Part shown: one piece after another, positions 17,522 to 26,234 of the stretch
Position numbering within the stretch: position 1 is the first letter of the stretch
How the letters are laid out: every line of letters begins with the position of its first letter
Origin: Nonomuraea africana
Lineage (GTDB): Bacteria; Actinomycetota; Actinomycetes; Streptosporangiales; Streptosporangiaceae
NCBI RefSeq assembly: GCF_014873535.1
Contig: NZ_JADBEF010000001.1
Span: 4,588,001 to 4,652,000 of the forward strand
Reading direction: 5' to 3'
DNA: 64,000 nucleotides
Position numbers and translations under genes: made by a program
Notes under the pieces: generated by a model
The model's input: the letters and a program-made list of their open reading frames with translations, nothing else
Database searches by the model: none
What the model was told of the DNA's origin: nothing

Positions 17522-17527
17522 TACGCT
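17522..17527 (+). promoter_or_regulatory. -10 box TACGCT before the degenerate histidine kinase
   Basis: Seven nt before the ATG at 17535; supports this start over the ATG at 17472. Confidence 0.4.
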
Positions 17528-17534
17528 CCCGGCC

Positions 17535-18230
17535 ATGCCGCCTCTTCTGGCCTGGCTGGCCACCACCGCCACGGCCGCCCTGTGTCCCGTCGCGCTCCTG
17601 CTCCTGCGCTCCCGCCGCCGTCTCGCGGCCAGGCTCTCCGCCGAACGGCTGGCCGCGCGGGAGACCGCCGAGCGTGCCCTGATCATCCAGGAGCTCCACG
17701 AGGTGGTGGCCCACCACGTCAGCGTCATGACGCTGGGGATCGGCGCCGGCCGCATGACCATGGACAGGGACGCCACGCGGGCGACGGACACGCTTAAGGA
17801 GGCGGAGGAGTCGGGCCGCCGGGCGCTGACCGAGCTGCAGCGCATGCTGGGCCTGCTGAGCGCCTTCACCGGCGTCCCGCCCTCCAGGACCCCGCAGCCC
17901 CGCCTGACGGACCTGCCCGACCTCCTCGACGACGCGCGGCGCGGCGGCCTGCGGGTGGACTTCGCCCAGGACGGCTGCCCCGCCCCCCTCGCGCCCGGCG
18001 TGGAGCTGTCGGCCTACCGGATCGTCCAGGAGGCCCTCAGCGGCGCCGTGGCGGCCTCCTCGGCCACAGTGACGCTCCGGTGGCGTCCGGGCTTCCTCGA
18101 GGTCCTGGTGGCCGACGACGGCCCCTCCAGGACGCCGGCGTCCGGCCTGCGCGAGCGTACCGCCCTGCTGGGCGGCACCCTCCTCGCCACGGACGGCCGC
18201 TCGGTGCACGCCCGTCTCCCGCTCGGCTGA
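17535..18230 (+). CDS. Short NarL-family histidine kinase with degenerate ATP site
   Basis: 231 aa. One N-terminal transmembrane helix (~5-25), a HisKA_3 region with the phospho-acceptor His in 'IIQELHEVVAHHVSVMTLG', then a HATPase-like domain. The N-box, normally N-x-x-x-(H), reads 'IVQEALSGAVAAS': the Mg-binding Asn is Gly. The D-box is 'VADDGPS' and the G-box 'SGLRERTALLGG'. It probably binds ATP poorly or acts as a phosphatase/decoy (inference). No response regulator is adjacent. Ends 27 bp before the convergent transpeptidase gene. Confidence 0.75.
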   Translation: MPPLLAWLATTATAALCPVALLLLRSRRRLAARLSAERLAARETAERALIIQELHEVVAHHVSVMTLGIGAGRMTMDRDATRATDTLKEAEESGRRALTELQRMLGLLSAFTGVPPSRTPQPRLTDLPDLLDDARRGGLRVDFAQDGCPAPLAPGVELSAYRIVQEALSGAVAASSATVTLRWRPGFLEVLVADDGPSRTPASGLRERTALLGGTLLATDGRSVHARLPLG

Positions 18231-18257
18231 GCGGACGGGGCGCCGCGAGGGCGCGAC

Positions 18258-19466
18258 CTAGATCGACTCGGTGATCGCCGATTTCACCGAGCTCCACTGG
18301 AGCCACTGCTTCCAGTCCTCCTGCCAGTGCCCCCAGCCGTTGGTCGGCTCCAGCTTGCGCGGCGACCCGGTGATCACGATCGGGTCCCCGATCAGCGTGT
18401 TCTTGATGAACCACGCCGCGTTGGCGGGGCTGACGTTCACGCAGCCGTGGCTGACGTTCGCATGCCCCTGGGAACCCACGGACCACGGCGCGCTGTGCAC
18501 GTACTCGCCCGAGTTGGAGATCCGGACGGTGTTGTAGACGGTCAGCCGGTAGTAGCCGGCCTGGCCCGGCCCGATGCCGGGCGAGACCATGATGGTCACC
18601 GGCTCCCTGGACATCGCCAGATGGATGCCGGAGGTCGTGTAGTACTTCCACACCCCGCCCTTGCCTGCGCTCATCGGCATGTGCCTGACGACCTTGCCGT
18701 CGCGCTTGACCTTGAGGACGTGGTTCCGCGTGCTCCCGCTGGTGATCTGCTCTCTGCCGATCTTGAAGTCGAGGACGTGGTCGCGCTTGCCGTACATGCC
18801 CTTGCCGCCACGCACACCGGCCAGGCGCGCCTCGAGGCGGACCTTGGTGTGCGCGGGCCAGTACTTCTTCGGCCTGAAGTCGACGTGCCTGTCGTCGAAC
18901 CAGTGCCAGGCCCCCTCGACCGGCTTGGAGGTCTTCACGATCAGGTTGCGCTCGACCGAGACCCGGTCGGTGATGTCCTTGTCGAAGGTGATCATGATCG
19001 GCATGCCGACGCCCACGGTCAGCCCCGTGTCGTCCTTGTGCGGCACGATGCGCTCGATGCCGAAGGAGGAGTCGGCCTTGACCGTGGAGAACGTGGTCGT
19101 GGTCCGCGTCGTCTGCCCCACCGGGTTGGCGACCAGCGCGCTGACCGTGTACGAGGCGCCCGGCAGCGCGTAGCGCTTGCTGCGCCACTGCGTGCCGTCC
19201 GCGCTGAGCTCGCCCGCCAGGGTGCCCGCCTTGCCGGTGACGGTGACGCTCCTCAGCGTGCCGCCCTGGGCGGCCACCAGCACGGTCTGGTCGGTCGGCA
19301 CATTGCCCGCCTTGTCGGCGGGCAGCACCTGAACGCTGGCGGCCGGCGGCGGCGCGCTCGGCGTGGCCTTCCCCGCCGTCGTTTCACTCGCCGCACACGC
19401 GGTGAGTACGGCGAGGGCAAGCACACCAGCCGATCCATGAGTCAACCGCCCCACGAGAACTCCCAT
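18258..19466 (-). CDS. L,D-transpeptidase lipoprotein (YkuD family)
   Basis: 402 aa. Forms 3-3 peptidoglycan cross-links outside the membrane. A lipoprotein signal at the N-terminus ends in lipobox 'LTAC'. Ig-like domains precede the YkuD catalytic domain (~250-375), whose active-site motif is 'HANVSHGCVNVS' (catalytic Cys in SHGCVN) with the upstream His in 'YVHSAPWSVG'. Ends with the Trp-rich tail 'NGWGHWQEDWKQWLQW' seen in mycobacterial Ldt enzymes. ATG 19466 puts the signal peptide at the terminus; an ATG at 19562 would bury it. Confidence 0.93.
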   Translation of the reverse strand: MGVLVGRLTHGSAGVLALAVLTACAASETTAGKATPSAPPPAASVQVLPADKAGNVPTDQTVLVAAQGGTLRSVTVTGKAGTLAGELSADGTQWRSKRYALPGASYTVSALVANPVGQTTRTTTTFSTVKADSSFGIERIVPHKDDTGLTVGVGMPIMITFDKDITDRVSVERNLIVKTSKPVEGAWHWFDDRHVDFRPKKYWPAHTKVRLEARLAGVRGGKGMYGKRDHVLDFKIGREQITSGSTRNHVLKVKRDGKVVRHMPMSAGKGGVWKYYTTSGIHLAMSREPVTIMVSPGIGPGQAGYYRLTVYNTVRISNSGEYVHSAPWSVGSQGHANVSHGCVNVSPANAAWFIKNTLIGDPIVITGSPRKLEPTNGWGHWQEDWKQWLQWSSVKSAITESI

Positions 19467-19529
19467 CTCCGCAATCCCCCAGGCCCCGTTACTACCCTCC
19501 GTAACCGTTTCGCCATATCCGGGGTGTAG

Positions 19530-19574
19530 TAAAAAACGCCAAAAGCGGGCGCCCTTGGACAAGGACGCCCGCTT
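19530..19574 (-). terminator. ctaC-ctaD-ctaF operon terminator
   Basis: Stem AAGCGGGCG / CGCCCGCTT (19543-19551, 19566-19574) extended inside by CCTT/AAGG. On the minus strand it is followed by TTTTGGCGTTTTTT. Starts 14 bp after the ctaF stop. Confidence 0.8.
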
Positions 19575-19587
19575 CTGCGCGGATGGG

Positions 19588-19983
19588 TCAGTGCGAGAAA
19601 TTGCCCCGGTAGTACTGGAAGACGAAGCCGACCATCGCCATGATCACCATGAAGACGCCGATCAGGAACATCCACATGCCGATGACGAAGCCGACGAACG
19701 CGAACGCCGCCGCGAGGCAGACGAACAGCGGCCACCAGCTGCTCGGGCTGAAGAAGCCGATCTCACCGGCGCCGTCGCTGATCTCGGCCTGCTTGTTGTC
19801 CTCCGGCTGGGCGCCGATGCGGCGCGCCGTGAACATCAGGTAGTAGCCGATCATGAACGCGAAGCCGACCGAGATGGCCATGGCCGTGGTGCCGACGGGC
19901 TCCTTGGACCAGAACCAGTAGACGACGTCGACACCGGCGAAGAACAGTCCGCAGAGCAGGAAGAGCCAACCCTGGACCTTCAT
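19588..19983 (-). CDS. ctaF: Cytochrome c oxidase subunit IV CtaF
   Basis: 131 aa, four predicted helices (~5-25, 33-53, 83-103, 106-126). Actinobacteria-specific small subunit of the aa3 oxidase, without metal sites. 'GFFSPSSWWPLFVCLAAAF' is the family's central motif. The ATG at 19983 overlaps the ctaD stop by 4 nt, so it is made together with the catalytic subunit. Confidence 0.94.
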   Translation of the reverse strand: MKVQGWLFLLCGLFFAGVDVVYWFWSKEPVGTTAMAISVGFAFMIGYYLMFTARRIGAQPEDNKQAEISDGAGEIGFFSPSSWWPLFVCLAAAFAFVGFVIGMWMFLIGVFMVIMAMVGFVFQYYRGNFSH

Positions 19984-21638
19984 CGGGCTTCACCCTCCAG
20001 AGGCTTGGCCGACACGTGCGGGTAGTGGAGGTCGAACGCGGGGCGCTCGGACCTGATGCGGGGCAGCGAGGTGAAGTTGTGCCGAGGCGGCGGGCACGAG
20101 GTGGCCCACTCCAGCGAGCCGCCGTAGCCCCACGGGTCGTCGACGGTGACCTTCGGCGCGCTGCGCCAGGTCTTCCAGACGTTGTAGAAGAACGGCAGCG
20201 TCGAGGCGCCGAGGATGAAGGCGCCCACCGACGAGATGAGGTTCAGGTCGGTGAAGCCGTCGGTCGGGGCGTAGTCGGCGTAGCGGCGGGGGAAGCCCAC
20301 GACGCCCAGCCAGTGCTGCACCAGGAAGGTCGTGTGGAAGCCGATGAACAGCAGCCAGAAGTGGACCTTGCCCATCCTGTCGTTGAGCATCCTGCCGGTG
20401 AACTTCGGCCACCAGAAGTAGAAGCCCGCGAACATCGCGAACACGACGGTGCCGAAGACCACGTAGTGGAAGTGCGCCACGACGAAGTAACTGTCGCTGA
20501 TCTGGAAGTCGAGCGGCGGCGAGGCCAAGATGACGCCCGTCAGACCGCCGAGCAGGAAGGTGATCAGGAAGCCGATCGAGAACAGCATCGGCGACTCGAA
20601 GCTCAGATGGCCTCGCCACATCGTGCCGATCCAGTTGAAGAACTTCACGCCCGTCGGCACCGCGATGAGGAACGTCATGAACGAGAAGAACGGCAGCAGG
20701 ACCTGCCCCGTCGCGAACATGTGGTGCGCCCACACGGTGATCGACAGACCGGCGATCGCGATGGTGGCGCCGACCAGGCCGATGTAGCCGAAGAGCGGCT
20801 TGCGGCTGAAGACCGGCAGGATCTCGGTCACGATGCCGAAGAACGGCAGCGCGATGATGTAGACCTCGGGGTGGCCGAAGAACCAGAACAGGTGCTGCCA
20901 CAGCATCGCGCCACCGGTCTCGGGGGCGAAGATGTGGGTGCCGAGCTTGCGGTCGGCCTCCAGGGCCAGCAGGGCCGCGGCCAGCACAGGGAAGGCCATC
21001 AGCACGAGCATGCTGGTCAGCAGGATGTTCCAGGTGAACATCGGCATCCGGAACATCGTCATGCCGGGCGCGCGCATGCAGATGATCGTGGTGATGAAGT
21101 TCACCGAACCGAGGATGGTGCCGAGGCCGGACAGCGCCAGACCCATGATCCACAGATCGCCGCCGATGCCGGGCGAGCTGATCGCGTTCGACAGCGGGGT
21201 GTAGGCGAACCAGCCGAAGCTGGCCGCGCCGTTCGGGGTCAGGAAGCCGCTGACCGCGATGATGCTGCCGAACAGGTAGAGCCAGTAGCTGACCATGTTG
21301 AGGCGCGGGAAGGCCACGTCGGGCGCGCCGATCTGCAGCGGCATGAGCTCGTTGGCGAAACCGGCGAACAGCGGCGTCGCGAACATCAGCAGCATGATCG
21401 TGCCGTGCATGGTGAACAGCTGGTTGAACTGCTCGTTCGTGGTGAGCTGCAGCCCAGGCTGCGCCAGCTCGGCCCGCATGATCAGCGCCATCACGCCGCC
21501 GATCAGGAAGAAGATGAACGACGTGATCAGATAGAGATGCCCGATGATCTTGTGATCGGTGGAGGACATCCACTTGGCGATGGTCAGACCCTTGCGGGTC
21601 GGCTGCGCCGTGACGGGTGGTGCTTGGATGGCGGTCAC
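19980..21638 (-). CDS. ctaD: Cytochrome c oxidase subunit I CtaD
   Basis: 552 aa, twelve transmembrane helices; contains heme a and the heme a3-CuB oxygen-reduction site. Visible: the low-spin heme His in 'FTMHGTIMLLMFATP', the CuB His-Tyr pair in 'FFGHPEVYIIALPFFGI', 'WAHHMFATG' for two CuB histidines, and 'SYFVVAHFHYVVFG' for the a3/a ligands. GTG at 21638 overlaps the ctaC stop (GTGA). Start 'MTAIQAPP' is of normal family length. Middle gene of ctaC-ctaD-ctaF. Confidence 0.98.
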   Translation of the reverse strand: MTAIQAPPVTAQPTRKGLTIAKWMSSTDHKIIGHLYLITSFIFFLIGGVMALIMRAELAQPGLQLTTNEQFNQLFTMHGTIMLLMFATPLFAGFANELMPLQIGAPDVAFPRLNMVSYWLYLFGSIIAVSGFLTPNGAASFGWFAYTPLSNAISSPGIGGDLWIMGLALSGLGTILGSVNFITTIICMRAPGMTMFRMPMFTWNILLTSMLVLMAFPVLAAALLALEADRKLGTHIFAPETGGAMLWQHLFWFFGHPEVYIIALPFFGIVTEILPVFSRKPLFGYIGLVGATIAIAGLSITVWAHHMFATGQVLLPFFSFMTFLIAVPTGVKFFNWIGTMWRGHLSFESPMLFSIGFLITFLLGGLTGVILASPPLDFQISDSYFVVAHFHYVVFGTVVFAMFAGFYFWWPKFTGRMLNDRMGKVHFWLLFIGFHTTFLVQHWLGVVGFPRRYADYAPTDGFTDLNLISSVGAFILGASTLPFFYNVWKTWRSAPKVTVDDPWGYGGSLEWATSCPPPRHNFTSLPRIRSERPAFDLHYPHVSAKPLEGEAR

Positions 21639-22459
21639 TGGGGGCTCCCAGTCTGGGTCGTCATGTACTGGTCGAACTCAGCCTGCGAAACGAGCTTCAC
21701 CCTGAAGAGCATGCGGCTGTGGTCGACGCCGCACAGCTCGGCGCAGCGGCCCGCGTAGGTGCCCGGTTTGTCGAGCGTGGTGATCTCGAACTTGTTCTTC
21801 TCACCGGAGATGCCGGGGATCACGTCGCGCTTGAACATGAACGCGGGGACCCAGAACGAGTGGATCACGTCGTCGGCGTCGAGCTTGAACTGGACCTGGC
21901 TCTTCACCGGGAGCACGAGCTCCGGCGCCTGGGCCGCCTTGTAGTCGCTGACCGGCATGCCGACCACCCTGGCGGTCTTGCCACCGGCGGTGGTGGTGAA
22001 GCGCCAGCTCCACTGGAAACCTTCCACGTGGACTGTCACGGCGGGCGCGGCTGAGGTCTTGAGGATCTCGGTCTCGTCGCGGGCGGTGAAGTAGAAGAAC
22101 ACCGACACCATGACGAGCGGCACGAGCGTGTAGAGGATCTCGATCGGCAGGTTGTAGCGAACCTGCGGAGGGAGCTCGGCCGAGGTCTTGCGCCTGCGGT
22201 GGAAGACACACGCCCAGATGATCAGAACGATGACGACGAGTCCCGTGGCCAGTGCCGCGATCCACGCCCCGTTCCACAGGTTCGTGACGGTCTCGCCCTG
22301 CTTGGTGACGCTGTCCGGCAACAGGCCTTGCGACCAGTTGGCCTCGGGCACGTCATTTGCACAAGCCGTCGCGGAGGCCAGCAGCAACGCCAAACCGGCG
22401 GCGCTCGACACTCTGCGCCGGCCCAACGGACGCCGCTCAGTACGGCGGGTCGGACTCAC
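21635..22459 (-). CDS. ctaC: Cytochrome c oxidase subunit II CtaC
   Basis: 274 aa lipoprotein that takes electrons from QcrC into the oxidase through the binuclear CuA centre. The signal ends in lipobox 'ATAC', followed by two transmembrane helices (~60-85, ~105-125) and a cupredoxin domain with the CuA ligands 'HSFWVPAF' and 'CAELCGVDHSRM'. GTG start at 22459 follows a GGGGTAGG-like site. First gene of ctaC-ctaD-ctaF, divergent from the cysteine desulfurase gene. Confidence 0.97.
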   Translation of the reverse strand: MSPTRRTERRPLGRRRVSSAAGLALLLASATACANDVPEANWSQGLLPDSVTKQGETVTNLWNGAWIAALATGLVVIVLIIWACVFHRRRKTSAELPPQVRYNLPIEILYTLVPLVMVSVFFYFTARDETEILKTSAAPAVTVHVEGFQWSWRFTTTAGGKTARVVGMPVSDYKAAQAPELVLPVKSQVQFKLDADDVIHSFWVPAFMFKRDVIPGISGEKNKFEITTLDKPGTYAGRCAELCGVDHSRMLFRVKLVSQAEFDQYMTTQTGSPQ

Positions 22460-22578
22460 GGATCGCCTACCCCACAGATGAAGCCCAGGAGTCTCTCCTG
22501 GGCGCTCGTATTTCCATATGCACAGCTGATTGCAGACACATTAGCGTGGGGGGTGGTCGGCTCCCCGCTCGCCCCCGT

Positions 22579-22584
22579 TAATGT
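22579..22584 (+). promoter_or_regulatory. -10 box TAATGT before the cysteine desulfurase gene
   Basis: Six nt before the GTG at 22591; no Shine-Dalgarno. Confidence 0.45.
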
Positions 22585-22590
22585 CTCGAT

Positions 22591-23724
22591 GTGGCGTACT
22601 TCGACGCGGCATCGACCGAGCCGCTGCACCCCCGAGCGCGCGAGGCGCTGCTGGCTGCCCTGGATGCGGGCTGGGCCGACCCGGCACGCTTGTACGGCCA
22701 GGCCCGCCGTGCACACCTGCTGCTCGAGCAGGCCCGCACGGAGGTGGCCGAGGCGCTCGGCGCCAGGCCGGACGAGGTCTCCTTCACCTCCTCCGGCACG
22801 CAGGCCGCGCATCTCGGCGTGCTCGGCACCCTACACGGCAGGCGCAGGGCGGGGCGCCACCTCGTGACCAGCGCGGTGGAGCACTCCAGTGTGCTGCACG
22901 CCGCCGCCGTCCACGAGGCCGAGGGCGGCACGGTGACCACCGTGGGCGTCGACCTGGCAGGACGCGTGGACCTGGCGGCCTTCGGCGCCGCCGTCGCGGC
23001 CGAGGGCACCGCCCTGGCCTGCCTCCAGACGGCCAACCACGAGGTCGGCACACTCCAGCCGGTCGAGCGGGCGGCCGCGATCTGCCGGCAGCACGGGGTG
23101 CCGCTGCTGGTCGACGCCGCCCAGAGCGCGGGCCGCCTGCCCATCCCGCCCGGCTGGTCGGTGCTGACCGCCAGCGCGCACAAGTGGGGCGGGCCCGCGG
23201 GCGTGGGCGTGCTGGCCGTGCGGAAGGGGACGAGGTTCCGCTCCTTCCTTCCCGAGGACGAGCGGGAGCGGCGCAGGGTGCCCGGCTTCGAGAACGTCCC
23301 CGCGATCGTGGCGGCCGCCGCCGCGCTGGTGGCGGTCAGGGAGGCGGCCGAGGAGGAGAACGCCCGGCTCTCCGCTCTGGTCGACGTGATCAGGGACCGG
23401 GTGCCGCGGCTGGTCCCCGATGTGGAGGTCATCGGCGACCCCGTCGACCGGGCGCCGCACATCGTGACCTTCTCCTGTCTCTACGTCGACGGCGAGGCGC
23501 TGCTGACCGAGCTCGACAAGGCCGGTTTCGCCGTGTCGTCCGGCAGCTCCTGCACGGCTAGTACGCTTCGTCCATCGCATGTTTTGGAGGCGATGGGCGT
23601 GCTTACGCATGGAAACGTCCGGGTATCGCTGCCCAGGGGCGCATCCGCAGCCGAGGTCGACAGGTTCCTGGCCGTCCTTCCCGACGTGGTGCGCCGGATC
23701 CGTCAAGACGCAGGAGTCGCATGA
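22591..23724 (+). CDS. PLP-dependent cysteine desulfurase (NifS/IscS-like)
   Basis: 377 aa, aminotransferase class V. Releases sulfur from cysteine as an enzyme persulfide. The PLP lysine is in 'TASAHKWGGPAGVGV' (~residue 200), the cofactor Asp/Gln in 'VDAAQSAGRL', the His stacking on PLP in 'SAVEHSSVL', and the persulfide Cys in 'SSGSSCTAST' (~320). Its stop overlaps the start of the TusA-like gene (ATGA), so the sulfur acceptor is probably that protein. No IscU/SufU scaffold is adjacent, arguing for trafficking to thiolation or molybdopterin-type chemistry rather than general Fe-S assembly (inference). Confidence 0.92.
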   Translation: MAYFDAASTEPLHPRAREALLAALDAGWADPARLYGQARRAHLLLEQARTEVAEALGARPDEVSFTSSGTQAAHLGVLGTLHGRRRAGRHLVTSAVEHSSVLHAAAVHEAEGGTVTTVGVDLAGRVDLAAFGAAVAAEGTALACLQTANHEVGTLQPVERAAAICRQHGVPLLVDAAQSAGRLPIPPGWSVLTASAHKWGGPAGVGVLAVRKGTRFRSFLPEDERERRRVPGFENVPAIVAAAAALVAVREAAEEENARLSALVDVIRDRVPRLVPDVEVIGDPVDRAPHIVTFSCLYVDGEALLTELDKAGFAVSSGSSCTASTLRPSHVLEAMGVLTHGNVRVSLPRGASAAEVDRFLAVLPDVVRRIRQDAGVA

Positions 23725-23966
23725 CAGTCGCAGCGCAGCCGGCCCTGACCATCGACGCGCTCGGTAAGAAGTGCCCGATCCCGATCATCATGCTCGCCGA
23801 GCAGATCAACTTCGTGCCGCTGAACGCCGTCGTCGCCGTCCTCGCCGACGATCCTGCCGCCTTCACCGACGTGCCGGCCTGGTGCAGGCTCAAGTCGCAT
23901 CCGCACGTGGGCACCTACGAGCTGCCCGGCGGCGGCTGGGCGATCCACGTGCGCCGCAACTACTGA
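23721..23966 (+). CDS. TusA/SirA-family sulfurtransferase
   Basis: 81 aa, the typical length. The defining motif CPxP is present in 'LGKKCPIPIIMLAEQI' (Cys ~19), the cysteine that carries the persulfide received from the desulfurase. The 'DDPAA' strand-loop and C-terminal 'ELPGGGWAIHVRR' complete the fold. Overlaps the desulfurase gene by 4 nt, making a desulfurase-relay pair. Confidence 0.9.
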   Translation: MTVAAQPALTIDALGKKCPIPIIMLAEQINFVPLNAVVAVLADDPAAFTDVPAWCRLKSHPHVGTYELPGGGWAIHVRRNY

Positions 23967-24049
23967 CCCGTCCCCGCGTTTCAGGGGTCGTGAACTGCGC
24001 GAACGTGGGTAGAAACCCTCGGAAAGTCATCGACTTCGGGGGGATTCAG

Positions 24050-24496
24050 ATGACCAGCGGACATCCGCACGAGACCGCGCGCGACTTCATGAACCCGGGT
24101 GTGGAGTGCATCGCCGCGCACGAGACCCTGGACAGGGCGGCGCAGATGATGCGCGACATGCAGGTCGGCGCGCTGCCCATCTGCGGCGACGACGACAGGC
24201 TGAAGGGCATCATCACCGACCGCGACATCGTCGTGAAGTGCATCGCCGAGGGGCGTGACCCGTCGCAGGTGACGGCGGCGCAGCTGGCCACTGGGCTGGT
24301 CTGGGTGGCGGCCGACGCCTCCATCGAGGAGGCCCTGACGCGCATGGAGGAGAACCAGATCAAGCGGCTCCCGGTGATCGAGAACCACCGCATCATCGGC
24401 ATGATCACCGAGGCCGACCTGGCCAAGCACCTGCCCGACGACAAGCTCGCCGAATTCGTGCACCGGATCTACGCGCCCGAAACCGCCTTCGAGTGA
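24050..24496 (+). CDS. Tandem CBS-domain protein
   Basis: 148 aa: two CBS domains forming one Bateman module ('FMNPGVECIAAHETLDRAAQ', 'LPICGDDDRLKGIITDRDIV' and 'LPVIENHRIIGMITEADLAK'). Such free-standing modules bind adenosyl ligands (AMP, ATP, NAD) and regulate partners; the partner is unknown. ATG 24050 follows GGGGGGATT. In actinobacteria close relatives include hypoxic-response-type CBS proteins, and this one sits close to cytochrome oxidase genes, though separately transcribed. Confidence 0.88.
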   Translation: MTSGHPHETARDFMNPGVECIAAHETLDRAAQMMRDMQVGALPICGDDDRLKGIITDRDIVVKCIAEGRDPSQVTAAQLATGLVWVAADASIEEALTRMEENQIKRLPVIENHRIIGMITEADLAKHLPDDKLAEFVHRIYAPETAFE

Positions 24497-24550
24497 TCCT
24501 GACGTGACGGCGGGCGGCGAAGTCCCGCGGGGGCAAGCGTGATGGACGGA

Positions 24551-24575
24551 CGGCCACCGGTGACCCCGGTGGCCG
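24551..24575. terminator. Bidirectional terminator between CBS and adoK-like genes
   Basis: Perfect 10-bp stem CGGCCACCGG / CCGGTGGCCG with loop TGACC, followed on the plus strand by TGTTCTTG. Confidence 0.75.
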
Positions 24576-24604
24576 TGTTCTTGCGTGCCGTACGGAAAGA
24601 GAGA

Positions 24605-25591
24605 TCAGGCGTAGTGGCAGTGGACGTGGCCGGCCACCTCGTCGGCGGCGCTCTGCCCGTACGCGGCCGCGAAGCGGTCGAGGAAGACCCGCTGCCCGAG
24701 TTCGTACTCCTGGCAGCCCACGCGCTCCAGCACGTGCGTGGCGGTGAGGTTGCCGACCTGACCGGCCCGCTCGATCGACAGGCCCCAGGCGACACCGGAC
24801 AGGAATCCGGCCCTGAACGCGTCGCCCACGCCCGTGGGGTCGGCCTTGCCCAGCTCGGGCGCGGGGGTCACGTGGGTGGAGGGCTCGCCCTTGCGGTCGA
24901 TGACCGCGCCCTTCGGGCCGAGCGTGGTGACGCGCACGCCGACCCTGTCGAGGACCTCGGCGTCCGACCAGCCGGTCTTCTGCTCGATGAGCCCCTTCTC
25001 GTAGTCGTTGGAGAACAGGTACGCCGCGCCGTCGACCAGCTGGCGGATCTGCTCGCCCGTCATGCGGGCCAGCTGCTGGGAGGGGTCGGCGGCGAACTGG
25101 ATGCCGCGCTGGCGGCACTCGTCGGTGTGGCGCAGCATCGCGTCGGGGTCGTTGGGGCTGATCAGCACCAGGTCGAGCCCGCCGACGCGGTCGGCGATGG
25201 GCTGCAGCTCGATCAGCCGCGCCTCGGCCATCGCGCCGGTGTAGAAGGAGGCGATCTGGTTGTGGTGCTCGTCGGTGGTGCACAGGAAGCGCGCGGTGTG
25301 GTGGGTCTCGGAGATGTGCACCGAGCCGCAGTCGACCCTGTGCCGCTCCAGCCACGAGCGGTAGTCGGCGAAGTCCGCGCCGACCGCGCCCACGAGAATC
25401 GGGTCGAGGCCGAGACAGCCCATCCCGAAGGCGATGTTGGCCGCGCAACCACCACGCCTGACCTGCAGGTCGTCGACGAGGAACGACAGGGATACCCGGT
25501 CGAGCTGGTCGGCGATGAGCTGGTCCCCGAAACTGCCGGGGAAGGTCATCAGATGGTCTGTCGCGATGGAGCCGGTGACGGCGATGCGCAC
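24605..25591 (-). CDS. adoK: PfkB-family carbohydrate/adenosine kinase
   Basis: 328 aa from GTG 25591 with GAGGAA upstream; the length matches mycobacterial AdoK. Phosphorylates adenosine (or a related sugar) with ATP. The PfkB signatures are an N-terminal 'GGCAANIAFGMGCLG' and the anion-hole/catalytic-base motif 'DPTGVGDAFRAGF' (Asp is the base), with 'NDYEKGLIE' ahead of it. The DPTGVGDAF form is the one found in actinobacterial adenosine kinases, and the position between cytochrome genes and an ErpA-like gene mirrors Mycobacterium. Substrate assignment rests on that resemblance. Confidence 0.85.
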   Translation of the reverse strand: MRIAVTGSIATDHLMTFPGSFGDQLIADQLDRVSLSFLVDDLQVRRGGCAANIAFGMGCLGLDPILVGAVGADFADYRSWLERHRVDCGSVHISETHHTARFLCTTDEHHNQIASFYTGAMAEARLIELQPIADRVGGLDLVLISPNDPDAMLRHTDECRQRGIQFAADPSQQLARMTGEQIRQLVDGAAYLFSNDYEKGLIEQKTGWSDAEVLDRVGVRVTTLGPKGAVIDRKGEPSTHVTPAPELGKADPTGVGDAFRAGFLSGVAWGLSIERAGQVGNLTATHVLERVGCQEYELGQRVFLDRFAAAYGQSAADEVAGHVHCHYA

Positions 25592-25644
25592 GGGATTCTT
25601 CTTCCTCGTTGTCAGCAAGCCAATGAGCCCCAAGAGAATACGCG

Positions 25645-25678
25645 AAGGTCCCGCCCGCACAAAGACGGACGGGACCTT
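25645..25678 (-). terminator. Hairpin downstream of the ErpA-like gene
   Basis: Stem AAGGTCCCG / CGGGACCTT, 11 bp past the stop; no clear T-run on the minus strand. Confidence 0.55.
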
Positions 25679-25688
25679 GCGACGCCTG

Positions 25689-26042
25689 CTAGTTGAACGA
25701 GTCGCCGCAGGCGCAGGAGCCCGTGGCATTGGGGTTGTCGATGGTGAAGCCCTGCTTCTCGATCGTGTCGACGAAGTCGATGGTGGCGCCGATGAGGTAC
25801 GGAGCGCTCATCCTGTCGGTGACGACACCGACACCGTCGAAGTCGGACACGATGTCGCCGTCCATCGAACGGTCGTCGAAGAAGAGCTGGTAGCGCAGAC
25901 CGGAACAGCCACCCGGCTGCACGGCCACGCGCAGCTGCAGGCCCTCTTCACCCTGCTGCTCAAGCAGGCTCTTGACCTTGGCCGCGGCCGCGTCGGTCAG
26001 GATCAGGCCCTGCGTCGTGGTCTCGCTGCTCTCAACCGTCAT
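25689..26042 (-). CDS. erpA: HesB/IscA-type iron-sulfur cluster insertion protein
   Basis: 117 aa A-type carrier. The three Fe-S ligand cysteines are visible: one in 'QPGGCSGLRYQLFF' (~46) and two in 'GSCACGDSFN' at the C-terminus. It delivers Fe-S clusters to apo-enzymes; plausible local clients are NadA, LipA and QcrA. Divergent from nadA, a 4Fe-4S enzyme. Start ATG 26042; the length is typical. Confidence 0.93.
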   Translation of the reverse strand: MTVESSETTTQGLILTDAAAAKVKSLLEQQGEEGLQLRVAVQPGGCSGLRYQLFFDDRSMDGDIVSDFDGVGVVTDRMSAPYLIGATIDFVDTIEKQGFTIDNPNATGSCACGDSFN

Positions 26043-26200
26043 GTGCTGACTCCCGCGTCTGGATCAGCCGCAGTGTCACGGCTGTCTGTTTCTGACGTCC
26101 TACTCAGACGCTACCAACACCCGGGGACCTCCATGCATTCCGCTGCCGTCAGGTTGTCGGCAAGGGCCCGGAATAAATCCCCCCAAGCCGTGTGTCATCA

Positions 26201-26222
26201 TTAGTCGTCACTTAGACGATAA
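26201..26222. promoter_or_regulatory. Imperfect inverted repeat upstream of nadA
   Basis: TTAGTCGTC - ACTTA - GACGATAA: half-sites TCGTC/GACGA flanked by TTA/TAA. It ends 12 bp before the nadA ATG, a position where an NAD-biosynthesis repressor could act. The regulator is not identified. Confidence 0.35.
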
Positions 26223-26234
26223 GGGGGTACGGCC

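Noticed and set aside
22591..24496. Complete Fe-S assembly operon
   Set aside because: Only a desulfurase, a TusA-like protein and a CBS protein are present; no scaffold (SufU/IscU) or SufBCD, so this is a sulfur-relay pair.
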